Origin: Actinomycetes bacterium | GTDB lineage: Bacteria > Actinomycetota > Actinomycetes > Prado026 | NCBI GenBank assembly: GCA_025455945.1 | Contig: JALOLN010000167.1 | Location: 1 to 5,158, forward strand | Length of the DNA: 5,158 bases | Reading direction: 5' to 3' | Shown: positions 1 through 5,158 of the stretch, piece after piece | Layout: each line of letters opens with the position of its first letter | Position numbering within the stretch: position 1 is the first letter of the stretch | Made by a program: the position numbers and the translations under genes | The notes under the pieces: model-generated | Databases searched by the model: none | What the model was told of the DNA's origin: nothing | What the model saw: only the letters and a program-made list of their open reading frames with translations

Positions 1-2049
1 CATCTCGACCTGGCTGTAGTCGGCGGTCATCAGGGTCTCGTACCCTTCGCCCACGACGAACGCCTGCCGGATCCGCCGCCCCTCGTCGGTGCGCACCGGA
101 ATGTTCTGCAGGTTGGGGTCTGTCGATGACAGCCGCCCGGTGGCCGCGACCGTCTGGTTGTACGTCGTGTGGATCCGCCCGTCGTCAGCGACGGACTTCT
201 GCAGCCCCTCGACGGTCACCAGCAGCTTGGAGACGTCCCGGTGCCGCAGCAGGTGCTCCAGCAGCGGGTGGCCGGTCTGGGCGTACAGCCCCTGCAGCGC
301 ATCGGCGTCGGTGGTGTAGCCGGTCTTGATCCGCTTGGTCTTCGGCAGCCCGAGCTCGTCGAAGAGGATCCCCTGCAGCTGCTTGGGCGAGCCGAGGTTG
401 AACTCCCGGCCCACCACGGCGTACGCCGCCTGCGCCGCGGCCTTGACCTCGCCGGCGAAGTGCGCCTCGAGGTGCGCCAGGTGGTCGTCGTCGACCGCGA
501 TGCCGCACCGCTCCATCTCGGCGAGCACGTCGACCAGCGGCAGCTCGACCTCCCGCAGCAGCGGGGTCTGGCCCTTGTCCGCCAGCTCCCGGTCCAGGAC
601 GTCGGCCAGTTCGATGACGGCGCGGGCCCGGACGACGAGGGCGTCGGCGGCTGCGGCCTCCTCCTCGCCGTCGAAGGACAGCTGCCCGGTGTCGGTGCCC
701 TCCGCCCGCAGCTCGCGGCGCAGGAAGCGCAGCGCCAGGTCGGCGAGGTCGAACGACCGCTGGCCCGGCAGCGCCAGGTAGGCGGCCAGCGCGGTGTCGC
801 TGACCAGCCCGCGCAGCGTCCAGCCGTGCGCGTGCAGGGCGAGCAGCGGCCCCTTGGCGTCGTGCATCGCCTTGGGCCGGTCCGGGTCGGCGCACCAGGC
901 GGTGAAGGCCGCGTCGTCCCCGGCGTTCACGCGGTCCGGCTCGAACCAGGCGCCCGTGCCGTCGGCGCTGGCCAGGGCGACGGTCGCGACCGTGCCGGTG
1001 CCCCGGCCCCACCGGCCCTGCACCGCTAGGCCGGTCCGCGCCGGGCCGGCGGCGTGCCGGGCCAACCAGTCGGGCAGCTCCCCCGGGGCCAGCCGGGTCA
1101 CCTCGACGGCGAACCCCGCCTCCGCCTCGGGCTCGGCCGCCTCCACGGTGGCGTACAGCCGGTCCCGCAGCACCCGGAACTGCAGGGTGTCGAACACCCG
1201 GTGCACCTCGTCGCGGTCCCAGCCCTGCCGGGCCAGGTCGGCCGGGCCGAGGTCCAGCGGCACGTCCCGGACCAGTTCGGTGAGCCGTCGGTTGCGGACG
1301 ACGTCCGCCAGGTGGGCCCGCAGCGCGTCACCCGTCTTGCCCTTGACCTCGTCGACGCGGTCGACGAGGGCCGCCAGCGAGCCGAACTCGGCCACCCACT
1401 TCGCGGCGGTCTTCTCCCCCACCCCCGGGATGCTCGGCAGGTTGTCGCTGGGGTCCCCGCGCAGGGCCGCGAAGTCGGGGTACTGGACGGGGGTGAGCCC
1501 GTAGCGCTCCTGGACCGCGGCCGGGGTCATCCGGTCCAGGTCGGACACCCCGCGTCGGGGGTACAGCACGGTGACCTGGTCGCTCACCAGCTGGAAGGCG
1601 TCCCGGTCGCCGGTGACGATCTCGACCTCGAAGCCCGCGGCCTCGGCCTGGACGGCGAGCGTGGCGATGACGTCGTCCGCCTCGAAGCCGTCGACGGCGA
1701 GCACCGGCACCCGCAGCGCGGCGAGGACCTCCTGGATGAGGCTGACCTGGCCCTGGAAGGGCTCCGGGGTGACCGACCGGTTCGCTTTGTACTCGGGGTA
1801 CTCCGCGCTGCGGAACGTCGTCCGGGAGACGTCGAAGGCCACCGCCAGGTGGGTCGGCCGCTCGTCCCGCAGGGCGTTGATGAGCATCGAGGTGAACCCG
1901 TACACCGCGTTCGTCGGCTGTCCCGTCGTCGTGGAGAAGTTCTCGACCGGCAGGGCGTAGAACGCCCGGTAGGCCAGCGAGTGCCCGTCGAGCAGCAGCA
2001 GCCGGGGCGGGGCCGAGGTCGAGGCCGGGGTCGCGGTGGGGGCGGTCAC
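1..2049 (-). CDS. polA: DNA polymerase I, N-terminal 683 residues (3' end cut by window edge)
   Basis: DNA polymerase I fills gaps and removes RNA primers in replication and repair. The translation shows three parts in order. Residues about 17-290 are a 5' nuclease with acidic metal ligands D21, D73, E123, D125, D126, D148, D150, D199 and D202, and a helix-3-turn-helix around GVGEKTAAKW (210-219). Residues about 310-490 are a vestigial 3'-5' exonuclease domain. From about 500 comes the polymerase domain, with ATGRLSSTDPNLQNIPVR (636-653) and motif A, TADYSQVEM (675-683), which holds the catalytic D677 and the steric-gate E682. The missing part, about 200 residues by family length, should carry motifs B and C. 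The exonuclease lacks the DxE of motif I, as in mycobacterial and Taq enzymes. The GTG start at 2049 is chosen because an in-frame TAG (2059-2061) lies just upstream and no other start lies between. The first 16 residues are an Ala/Pro/Thr/Ser-rich extension. The gene diverges from the thioesterase gene. Identity is essentially certain; the start is very likely. Confidence 0.97.
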   Translation of the reverse strand, partial: MTAPTATPASTSAPPRLLLLDGHSLAYRAFYALPVENFSTTTGQPTNAVYGFTSMLINALRDERPTHLAVAFDVSRTTFRSAEYPEYKANRSVTPEPFQGQVSLIQEVLAALRVPVLAVDGFEADDVIATLAVQAEAAGFEVEIVTGDRDAFQLVSDQVTVLYPRRGVSDLDRMTPAAVQERYGLTPVQYPDFAALRGDPSDNLPSIPGVGEKTAAKWVAEFGSLAALVDRVDEVKGKTGDALRAHLADVVRNRRLTELVRDVPLDLGPADLARQGWDRDEVHRVFDTLQFRVLRDRLYATVEAAEPEAEAGFAVEVTRLAPGELPDWLARHAAGPARTGLAVQGRWGRGTGTVATVALASADGTGAWFEPDRVNAGDDAAFTAWCADPDRPKAMHDAKGPLLALHAHGWTLRGLVSDTALAAYLALPGQRSFDLADLALRFLRRELRAEGTDTGQLSFDGEEEAAAADALVVRARAVIELADVLDRELADKGQTPLLREVELPLVDVLAEMERCGIAVDDDHLAHLEAHFAGEVKAAAQAAYAVVGREFNLGSPKQLQGILFDELGLPKTKRIKTGYTTDADALQGLYAQTGHPLLEHLLRHRDVSKLLVTVEGLQKSVADDGRIHTTYNQTVAATGRLSSTDPNLQNIPVRTDEGRRIRQAFVVGEGYETLMTADYSQVEM

Positions 2050-2055
2050 CCGGCG

Positions 2056-2061
2056 ATCCTA
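2056..2061 (-). promoter_or_regulatory. candidate -10 element (TAGGAT) of polA, possibly leaderless
   Basis: On the minus strand TAGGAT matches the actinobacterial -10 pattern TANNNT and lies exactly 6 nt before the polA GTG at 2049, the spacing expected if transcription starts at or next to the start codon. No TTGACN-like -35 is evident 16-19 bp upstream, which would lie inside the thioesterase coding sequence. The same bases contain AGGA 7 nt before GTG, so they could instead be a Shine-Dalgarno site on a transcript that starts further upstream. Sequence alone does not decide between the two. Confidence 0.5.
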
Positions 2062-2065
2062 GGCT
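2060..2065 (+). promoter_or_regulatory. candidate -10 element (TAGGCT) of the thioesterase gene, possibly leaderless
   Basis: TAGGCT fits TANNNT and ends 6 nt before the ATG at 2072, mirroring the polA side and overlapping its hexamer by two bases. Leaderless mRNAs with this spacing are common in actinobacteria. No clear -35 is seen in the polA 5' coding region. The alternative is that AGG (2061-2063), 8 nt before the ATG, is a weak ribosome binding site. Confidence 0.45.
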
Positions 2066-2071
2066 GCGGCC

Positions 2072-2515
2072 ATGACCGGACCCGAGAGCGCCGGAGCGAC
2101 CGACGCCGCCCTGCTCGAGTACGTGCGCACCCTGGGCGTGGGTGACCTCGGCCGGCGGATGGGCATCGAGATCGTCAGCGTGACCCGCGACCGGCTCGTC
2201 GCGAACATGCCGGTCGAGGGCAACACCCAGCCGTACGGGCTGCTGCACGGCGGCGCGTCGGTGGTCCTCGCGGAGACCCTGGGGTCGATCGGCTCGGCGA
2301 TCCACGCCGGGCCCGGGCGGGTCGCCGTCGGCATCGAGGTCAGCGCCACCCACCACCGGGCCGCCCGCTCCGGGCGGGTGACCGCGGTCGCCACCCCTGT
2401 CTCGCTCGGCGGCACGCTGGCCACCTGGGCGATCGAGGTCAGCGACGACACCGGCCGGCGCACCTGCACGGCGCGGCTGACCTGCCTGCTGCGCGACGCC
2501 GCACCCGGGGCCTGA
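2072..2515 (+). CDS. hotdog-fold acyl-CoA thioesterase, PaaI/MenI/EntH type
   Basis: This is a complete 147-residue protein, close to the usual 135-150 of the family. Such enzymes hydrolyse aryl- or acyl-CoA thioesters in the cytoplasm and work as dimers or tetramers of hotdog domains. The signature is NTQPYGLLHGGASVVLAE (51-68). The catalytic set is inferred as Q53, H59 (in HGG) and E68, with the same 6- and 9-residue spacing as Q48/H54/E63 of E. coli YdiI (MenI). The likely hotdog core spans about 27-142, after a poorly conserved N-terminal tail. The YdiI-like pattern suggests an aromatic acyl-CoA substrate such as 1,4-dihydroxy-2-naphthoyl-CoA of menaquinone synthesis, but PaaI-type enzymes share these residues, so the substrate is not assigned. 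The ATG at 2072 is supported by the signal just upstream. It is divergent from polA (22 bp between start codons) and convergent with the GNAT gene (16 bp between stops). Confidence 0.9.
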   Translation: MTGPESAGATDAALLEYVRTLGVGDLGRRMGIEIVSVTRDRLVANMPVEGNTQPYGLLHGGASVVLAETLGSIGSAIHAGPGRVAVGIEVSATHHRAARSGRVTAVATPVSLGGTLATWAIEVSDDTGRRTCTARLTCLLRDAAPGA

Positions 2516-2526
2516 CCGGGCCCCGG
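2505..2526. terminator. GC-rich hairpin between convergent genes, candidate bidirectional terminator
   Basis: CCGGGGCC (2505-2512) and GGCCCCGG (2519-2526) form a perfect 8-bp all-G/C stem with a 6-nt loop. The loop begins with the TGA stop of the thioesterase gene, and the hairpin ends 5 bp before the last base of the GNAT stop codon. No T-tract follows on either strand, so it is not a classical intrinsic terminator. Tail-less hairpins at convergent gene ends have been proposed to work in high-GC actinobacteria. Chance is possible at this GC content, but the position at the gene junction favours function. Confidence 0.45.
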
Positions 2527-2531
2527 CGTCC

Positions 2532-3119
2532 TCAGACCGGCGCGGCGGCCCGCGACGAGCGGGCCTTGAGCACCAGCCGCCGCCGGGCCACCCGGCCGGC
2601 CCGCTCCGCCGCCCCGTCAGGGTCGGCCCCCAGCCGGCGTCGCAGCGTCGTCACCGACGCGACCCGGCGGATGACGATCGGGGCGAAGCCGAGCCGGGCG
2701 TAGAAGCGATTGGCCTCGCGCAGCTGCGGCAGGACGTGGACGCTGACGTGCTCGGCGCCCTGCTCCTCGGCGAAGGTCGTGGCCGCCGCCACCAGCGCCC
2801 GTGCCACGCCCTTGCGCTGGAACCCGCTGCGCACGTGCAGGTAGTCGATCTGGACGACGGGGGCGTCCACGAACGGTCCCATCGTCCGGACCTGGAACGT
2901 GGCCATGCCCACGACGATCCCGTCCAGCTCGGCCACGACGCCCTGGAACCCGGGCTCGTCGGCGGTCGCCGCCAGCCGGGAGCGCAGCCGCTGCTCGGAC
3001 GGCGCCGGGGCCAGGGGGCCGTTGCGGCCGCTGCTGGCCCGCAGCTCCTCCCACATGGAGAGCAGCGCGGAGAGGTCCTCCGGCGTGGGTGGACGCACCA
3101 CCACGTGGGCTCGGGGCAC
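2532..3119 (-). CDS. GNAT family N-acetyltransferase with basic C-terminal tail
   Basis: This 195-residue protein has a GNAT domain at about residues 5-155, which transfers an acetyl group from acetyl-CoA to an amine. The central strand IDYLHVRSGF (91-100) leads into the pyrophosphate-binding loop QRKGVA (101-106), which fits the motif-A pattern Q/R-x-x-G-x-G/A. Motif B is NRFYARLGF (137-145), where Y140 is the likely general acid. After the domain comes a tail (about 151-195) with 12 Arg and one Lys, longer and more basic than in a minimal GNAT protein. The GTG start at 3119 is preceded by GGAGG (3127-3131 on the minus strand) with a 7-nt spacer, a strong ribosome binding site that decides the start. 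It converges on the thioesterase gene and diverges from the DUF554 gene, so it is probably transcribed alone. The substrate, small molecule or protein, cannot be told from the sequence. Confidence 0.88.
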   Translation of the reverse strand: MPRAHVVVRPPTPEDLSALLSMWEELRASSGRNGPLAPAPSEQRLRSRLAATADEPGFQGVVAELDGIVVGMATFQVRTMGPFVDAPVVQIDYLHVRSGFQRKGVARALVAAATTFAEEQGAEHVSVHVLPQLREANRFYARLGFAPIVIRRVASVTTLRRRLGADPDGAAERAGRVARRRLVLKARSSRAAAPV

Positions 3120-3290
3120 CGACCCTCCTCCGCGACGTGAACCGGACCGGCTGGCGCCGGTCGCCCCCCCGTTCAGTACGCTGCGACCCGCCGGGCGGGC
3201 CCGAGCACGGACTGTACAAAGAGCGTCGCCCTCCGCGCAGGGACTCCGCCAAGGTCCTTGGTCCCCCGTTCCCTACCGTAGAGGAGCCGG
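3120..3290. promoter_or_regulatory. divergent control region of the GNAT and DUF554 genes
   Basis: This 171-bp non-coding stretch separates two divergent genes and should hold both promoters. It contains the GNAT ribosome binding site (GGAGGAGGG, 3123-3131, minus), a GC palindrome CCCGCCGGGCGGG (3187-3199), a TANNNT hexamer on the minus strand (TACAGT, 3211-3216) that could be a -10 for the GNAT gene with a leader of about 85 nt, a 13-bp palindrome (3249-3261), and GAGGAG (3281-3286), the ribosome binding site of the DUF554 gene, 4 nt before its ATG. No hexamer has a good -35 partner, so promoter positions remain uncertain. No convincing small ORF or RNA gene was seen. Confidence 0.5.
3249..3261. 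promoter_or_regulatory. palindrome CCAAGG-T-CCTTGG, possible operator
   Basis: Two 6-bp arms are perfect inverted repeats around one central base, 29 bp before the DUF554 start codon. It is less GC-rich than its surroundings, and its position suits a repressor or activator site near the DUF554 promoter. Flanking GGGAC (3240-3244) and GTCCC (3261-3265) are also complementary, so an RNA hairpin is an alternative reading. No regulator family is recognised from the half-site. Confidence 0.35.
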
Positions 3291-4040
3291 ATGTTCGTCG
3301 GCGCGGGGACGGCCCTCAACGTGGCGACCATCCTCGTCGGCACCAGCATCGGGGTGGCCCTGGGGCACCGGCTGCCGCAGCGCACCCGTGACGTCGTCAC
3401 CGACGGGCTGGGGCTGGTGACCCTCATGGTCGCCGCGCTCAACGTGGCGAGCGTGCTCGACCCCTCCTTCCGGTCGGCGGTGGGCACGGGAGGCCCGGTG
3501 CTCGTCGTCCTGGGCGCGGTGCTGCTCGGTGGCATCGTCGGCTCGCTGCTGCGGCTGGAGAGTCGGCTGGAGGGGCTGGGTGGCGTGCTGCAGCGCCGGC
3601 TCGGCCGTGGCTCGGGGGACAGCGAGACGCGGCGCCGGTTCGTCGAGGGGTTCGTGACGTCGTCGCTGGTGTTCTGCGTCGGCCCGCTGGCGATCCTGGG
3701 CGCGCTCTCCGACGGTCTGGGCACCGGGATCGACCAGCTGGCCCTCAAGGCGACGCTCGACGGGTTCGCCTCGATCGCGTTCGCCGCGAGCCTCGGCTGG
3801 GGCGTCGCGGCGTCCGTGCTGCCGGTCGTGATCGTCCAGGGCTCCTTCACCGTCGCCGGGGTCCTGCTCGGCGGCCTGCTGCCCGCCGCCGAGGTCGCCG
3901 CGATCACGGCTACCGGCGGCCTGCTGCTCGTCGGGGTGGCCCTGCGGCTGCTCAGGATCCGGCCGCTGCCGGTCGGGGACCTGCTCCCGGCGCTGGTCGT
4001 GGCGCCGCTGCTCACCGCGCTGGTGGCCGCGCTGCGCTGA
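3291..4040 (+). CDS. DUF554 family membrane protein (YdfK/YqgA-like)
   Basis: This 249-residue, very hydrophobic integral membrane protein has about seven or eight likely transmembrane segments, near residues 3-25, 38-57, 69-88, 118-140, 158-178, 180-198, 203-222 and 228-247. The longest polar stretch, about 89-117 (arginine-rich, with SGDSETRRR at 108-116), is probably a cytoplasmic loop. Family hallmarks are FVEGFVTSSLVFCVGPLAIL (117-136), the following DG (141-142), KATLDGFASI (153-162) and QG (183-184). These fit DUF554, whose members B. subtilis YdfK and E. coli YqgA have no firmly established role; a transport function has been guessed from topology. The ATG at 3291 follows GAGGAG and opens directly into the first membrane segment. 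The gene is divergent from the GNAT gene and convergent with the substrate-binding protein gene, so it is likely monocistronic. Family assignment is strong; function is unknown. Confidence 0.9.
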   Translation: MFVGAGTALNVATILVGTSIGVALGHRLPQRTRDVVTDGLGLVTLMVAALNVASVLDPSFRSAVGTGGPVLVVLGAVLLGGIVGSLLRLESRLEGLGGVLQRRLGRGSGDSETRRRFVEGFVTSSLVFCVGPLAILGALSDGLGTGIDQLALKATLDGFASIAFAASLGWGVAASVLPVVIVQGSFTVAGVLLGGLLPAAEVAAITATGGLLLVGVALRLLRIRPLPVGDLLPALVVAPLLTALVAALR

Positions 4041-4060
4041 CCGTGGGACTGACCGTGGGG
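4037..4060 (+). repeat. 12-bp tandem duplication spanning the DUF554 stop codon
   Basis: CTGACCGTGGGA (4037-4048) is followed at once by CTGACCGTGGGG (4049-4060), differing only in the last base. The first copy holds the TGA stop of the DUF554 gene (4038-4040). Because the period is a multiple of three, the second copy places another TGA (4050-4052) in the same frame. This looks like a small slippage duplication. The rest of the 45-bp convergent gap (4041-4085) shows no strong terminator hairpin. Confidence 0.7.
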
Positions 4061-4085
4061 GTGTGGCAGGGCTGCACGGCGGCCG

Positions 4086-5158
4086 TCAGGACGCCCCCGC
4101 CGGCGGGAGGTCGGCGGTGACGTAGGTCGCCGCGGCCTCGTCGACGGTGTCGTCGGGGCCATACCGGTAGACCCCGACGGTGGCCCTGGCCGGGTCCCCG
4201 TTGGCGTGCAGGTCGGCGGGTCCGCTGACGCCGTCGTAGTCGATGTCCACGCCCGACGTCAGCAGCGCCAGGCACTCCGCGTAGGCGGTGCAGCGTCGTC
4301 CGCCCGCCGAGACCTGGACCAGCGCGGCGGCGACCGACCGGCCCGCGTCGCTGCCCGCCGCCGCGGCGGCCAGGGCACCGAGGACGACCGCGTCGTAGGA
4401 CTCCCCGGCGTAGGTGAGGTCCGCGAGGTCCGGGTCGAGGGCCAGCAGCCGGGAGCGGAAGCCCGCGGTCAGCCGGGCGCCGGGGCGGGTGCCCTGGACA
4501 CCGGACATCGTCCCGGGGGCGAGCTCCTGGTACAGCGTGCTCGACAGGTTGCCGTCGGCGAGATACAGGCTGGCCGCACCGGGCCCGAGGCCCTGGGCCA
4601 CGAGCTCCCGGACGATCGCGGCGGACTCGTCGAAGCCGATGAGGACCACCGCCTGTGGCCGCCGCCGCGCGACCGTGGCGACGTCGTTGGTGAAGTCGGT
4701 CGTCCGCCAGTCGTAGACGACCTGGGCGACCACGGAGCCGCCGGACTGGGTGTACTCCGCGGCGAACGTCTCCGCGAGACCCTCGCCGTAGGCGTCCTGC
4801 CGGGCGAGGACGGCGACGGCGGTGTGGCCGCCCCTTCTGACGAGGTCGGCGAGGACCGAGCCCTGGAAGGTGTCCGGAGGGGCGGTGCGGAAGTACAGCC
4901 CTTTGTCCGGGTAGGTCGACAGCTTGACCGCGGTGTTGCCTGGGGAGATCTGCGCGACCCCCGCAGCGGTGATCTTGTCGATCACGTTGAGGGAGACCGC
5001 CGAGGACACCGCTCCCACGACGACGTCCGCGTCGTCCGCGAGCAGCCGGTCGACGGTCTGCGAGGCGATGTTCGTCGAGGTGTCGCCGGAGTCGCCGTGG
5101 ATGACGACGACGTCGGTGCCGAGCACCCCGCCGGCGTCGTTGACGTCCGCGACGGCCA
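4086..5158 (-). CDS. ABC transporter substrate-binding protein, branched-chain amino-acid (LivK-like) type, N-terminus cut by window edge
   Basis: The visible 356 residues are most of a type 1 periplasmic-binding-fold protein, which captures a ligand outside the membrane and delivers it to an ABC permease. The fragment opens with AVADVNDAGGVLG, the family's first-helix motif with its AGG turn. GAVSSAVS (47-54) and ISPGNTAVKLS (70-80) match ligand-contact loops. YDWRTTDFTNDV (148-159), AGESYDAVVLGALA (250-263) and DIDYDGVSGPADL (304-316) complete the pattern. Two cysteines, C289 and C295, are well placed for a disulfide. The start, signal peptide and probably a lipobox lie beyond the right edge; an in-frame GTG at 5126 lies inside the conserved domain and is not the start. 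The stop is TGA at 4086-4088. No permease or ATPase gene is in view, and any livHMGF partners would have to lie to the right. The ligand could be an amino acid, amide or related compound. Confidence 0.9.
   Translation of the reverse strand, partial: AVADVNDAGGVLGTDVVVIHGDSGDTSTNIASQTVDRLLADDADVVVGAVSSAVSLNVIDKITAAGVAQISPGNTAVKLSTYPDKGLYFRTAPPDTFQGSVLADLVRRGGHTAVAVLARQDAYGEGLAETFAAEYTQSGGSVVAQVVYDWRTTDFTNDVATVARRRPQAVVLIGFDESAAIVRELVAQGLGPGAASLYLADGNLSSTLYQELAPGTMSGVQGTRPGARLTAGFRSRLLALDPDLADLTYAGESYDAVVLGALAAAAAGSDAGRSVAAALVQVSAGGRRCTAYAECLALLTSGVDIDYDGVSGPADLHANGDPARATVGVYRYGPDDTVDEAAATYVTADLPPAGAS

Noticed and set aside
169..2145. Long plus-strand open frames opposite polA (169-1029 and 1054-2145).
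   Set aside because: They are antisense to a clear polA reading frame, have low-complexity composition rich in Arg, Gly, Val and Leu, and match no family. GC-rich codon bias on the real strand suppresses stops in these frames.
1328..2356. A 342-residue minus-strand frame crossing the polA start and the thioesterase gene.
   Set aside because: It overlaps two well-supported genes, is out of frame with polA, and reads as Arg/Pro/Gly/Ala-rich shadow sequence with no domain.
3187..3199. GC palindrome CCCGCCGGGCGGG as a terminator or operator.
   Set aside because: It has one central base, so a tight RNA hairpin would lose pairs, and such G/C-only dyads recur by chance in this sequence (for example CCCGCCGGCGGG inside the binding-protein gene).
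3274..3279. TACCGT as a -10 element for the DUF554 gene.
   Set aside because: Transcription would start about 5 nt before the ATG, cutting into the evident GAGGAG ribosome binding site, and no -35 stands at the right distance.
3173..4162. A 329-residue Ser/Thr/Pro/Arg-rich minus-strand frame opposite the DUF554 gene.
   Set aside because: The composition is typical of the antisense of a hydrophobic Val/Leu/Ala/Gly-rich membrane protein, and it runs through the divergent control region and into another gene.
1..5158. A hidden novel system such as a defence island, biosynthetic cluster, retron, CRISPR or mobile element.
   Set aside because: All long frames are explained by five ordinary families, each neighbouring pair faces in opposite directions, and I found no repeat array, integrase, reverse transcriptase, toxin-antitoxin pair or compositional break.

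Overview
The window is very GC-rich, with GC-biased third codon positions, GTG starts and actinobacterial versions of the proteins. It suggests a high-GC member of the Actinomycetota; I cannot place it more precisely from the sequence. All five genes are chromosomal housekeeping or metabolic types. I see no transposase, integrase, tRNA, rRNA, CRISPR array or other sign of a mobile region.

Layout from left to right: (1) 1-2049, minus strand, the N-terminal 683 residues of DNA polymerase I (polA), cut by the left edge just inside polymerase motif A. (2) 2072-2515, plus strand, a complete hotdog-fold thioesterase of the PaaI/MenI/EntH type, divergent from polA. (3) 2532-3119, minus strand, a GNAT acetyltransferase, convergent with the thioesterase. 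(4) 3291-4040, plus strand, a DUF554 (YdfK/YqgA-like) multi-spanning membrane protein, divergent from the GNAT gene across a 171-bp control region. (5) 4086-5158, minus strand, the C-terminal part of an ABC-type branched-chain amino-acid (LivK-like) substrate-binding protein, running off the right edge.

Every neighbouring pair faces in opposite directions, so no operon lies within the window and the genes probably do not form one pathway. The most interesting non-coding structure is the 22-bp polA/thioesterase gap. There, two overlapping actinobacterial -10-like hexamers (TAGGAT on minus, TAGGCT on plus) each lie exactly 6 nt from a start codon, which suggests a compact, back-to-back, possibly leaderless promoter pair. 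Other small signals are a GC hairpin at the thioesterase stop, a palindrome before the DUF554 gene, and a 12-bp tandem duplication that copies the DUF554 stop codon in frame. I found no convincing evidence of a previously undescribed system; this looks like an ordinary core-genome segment.
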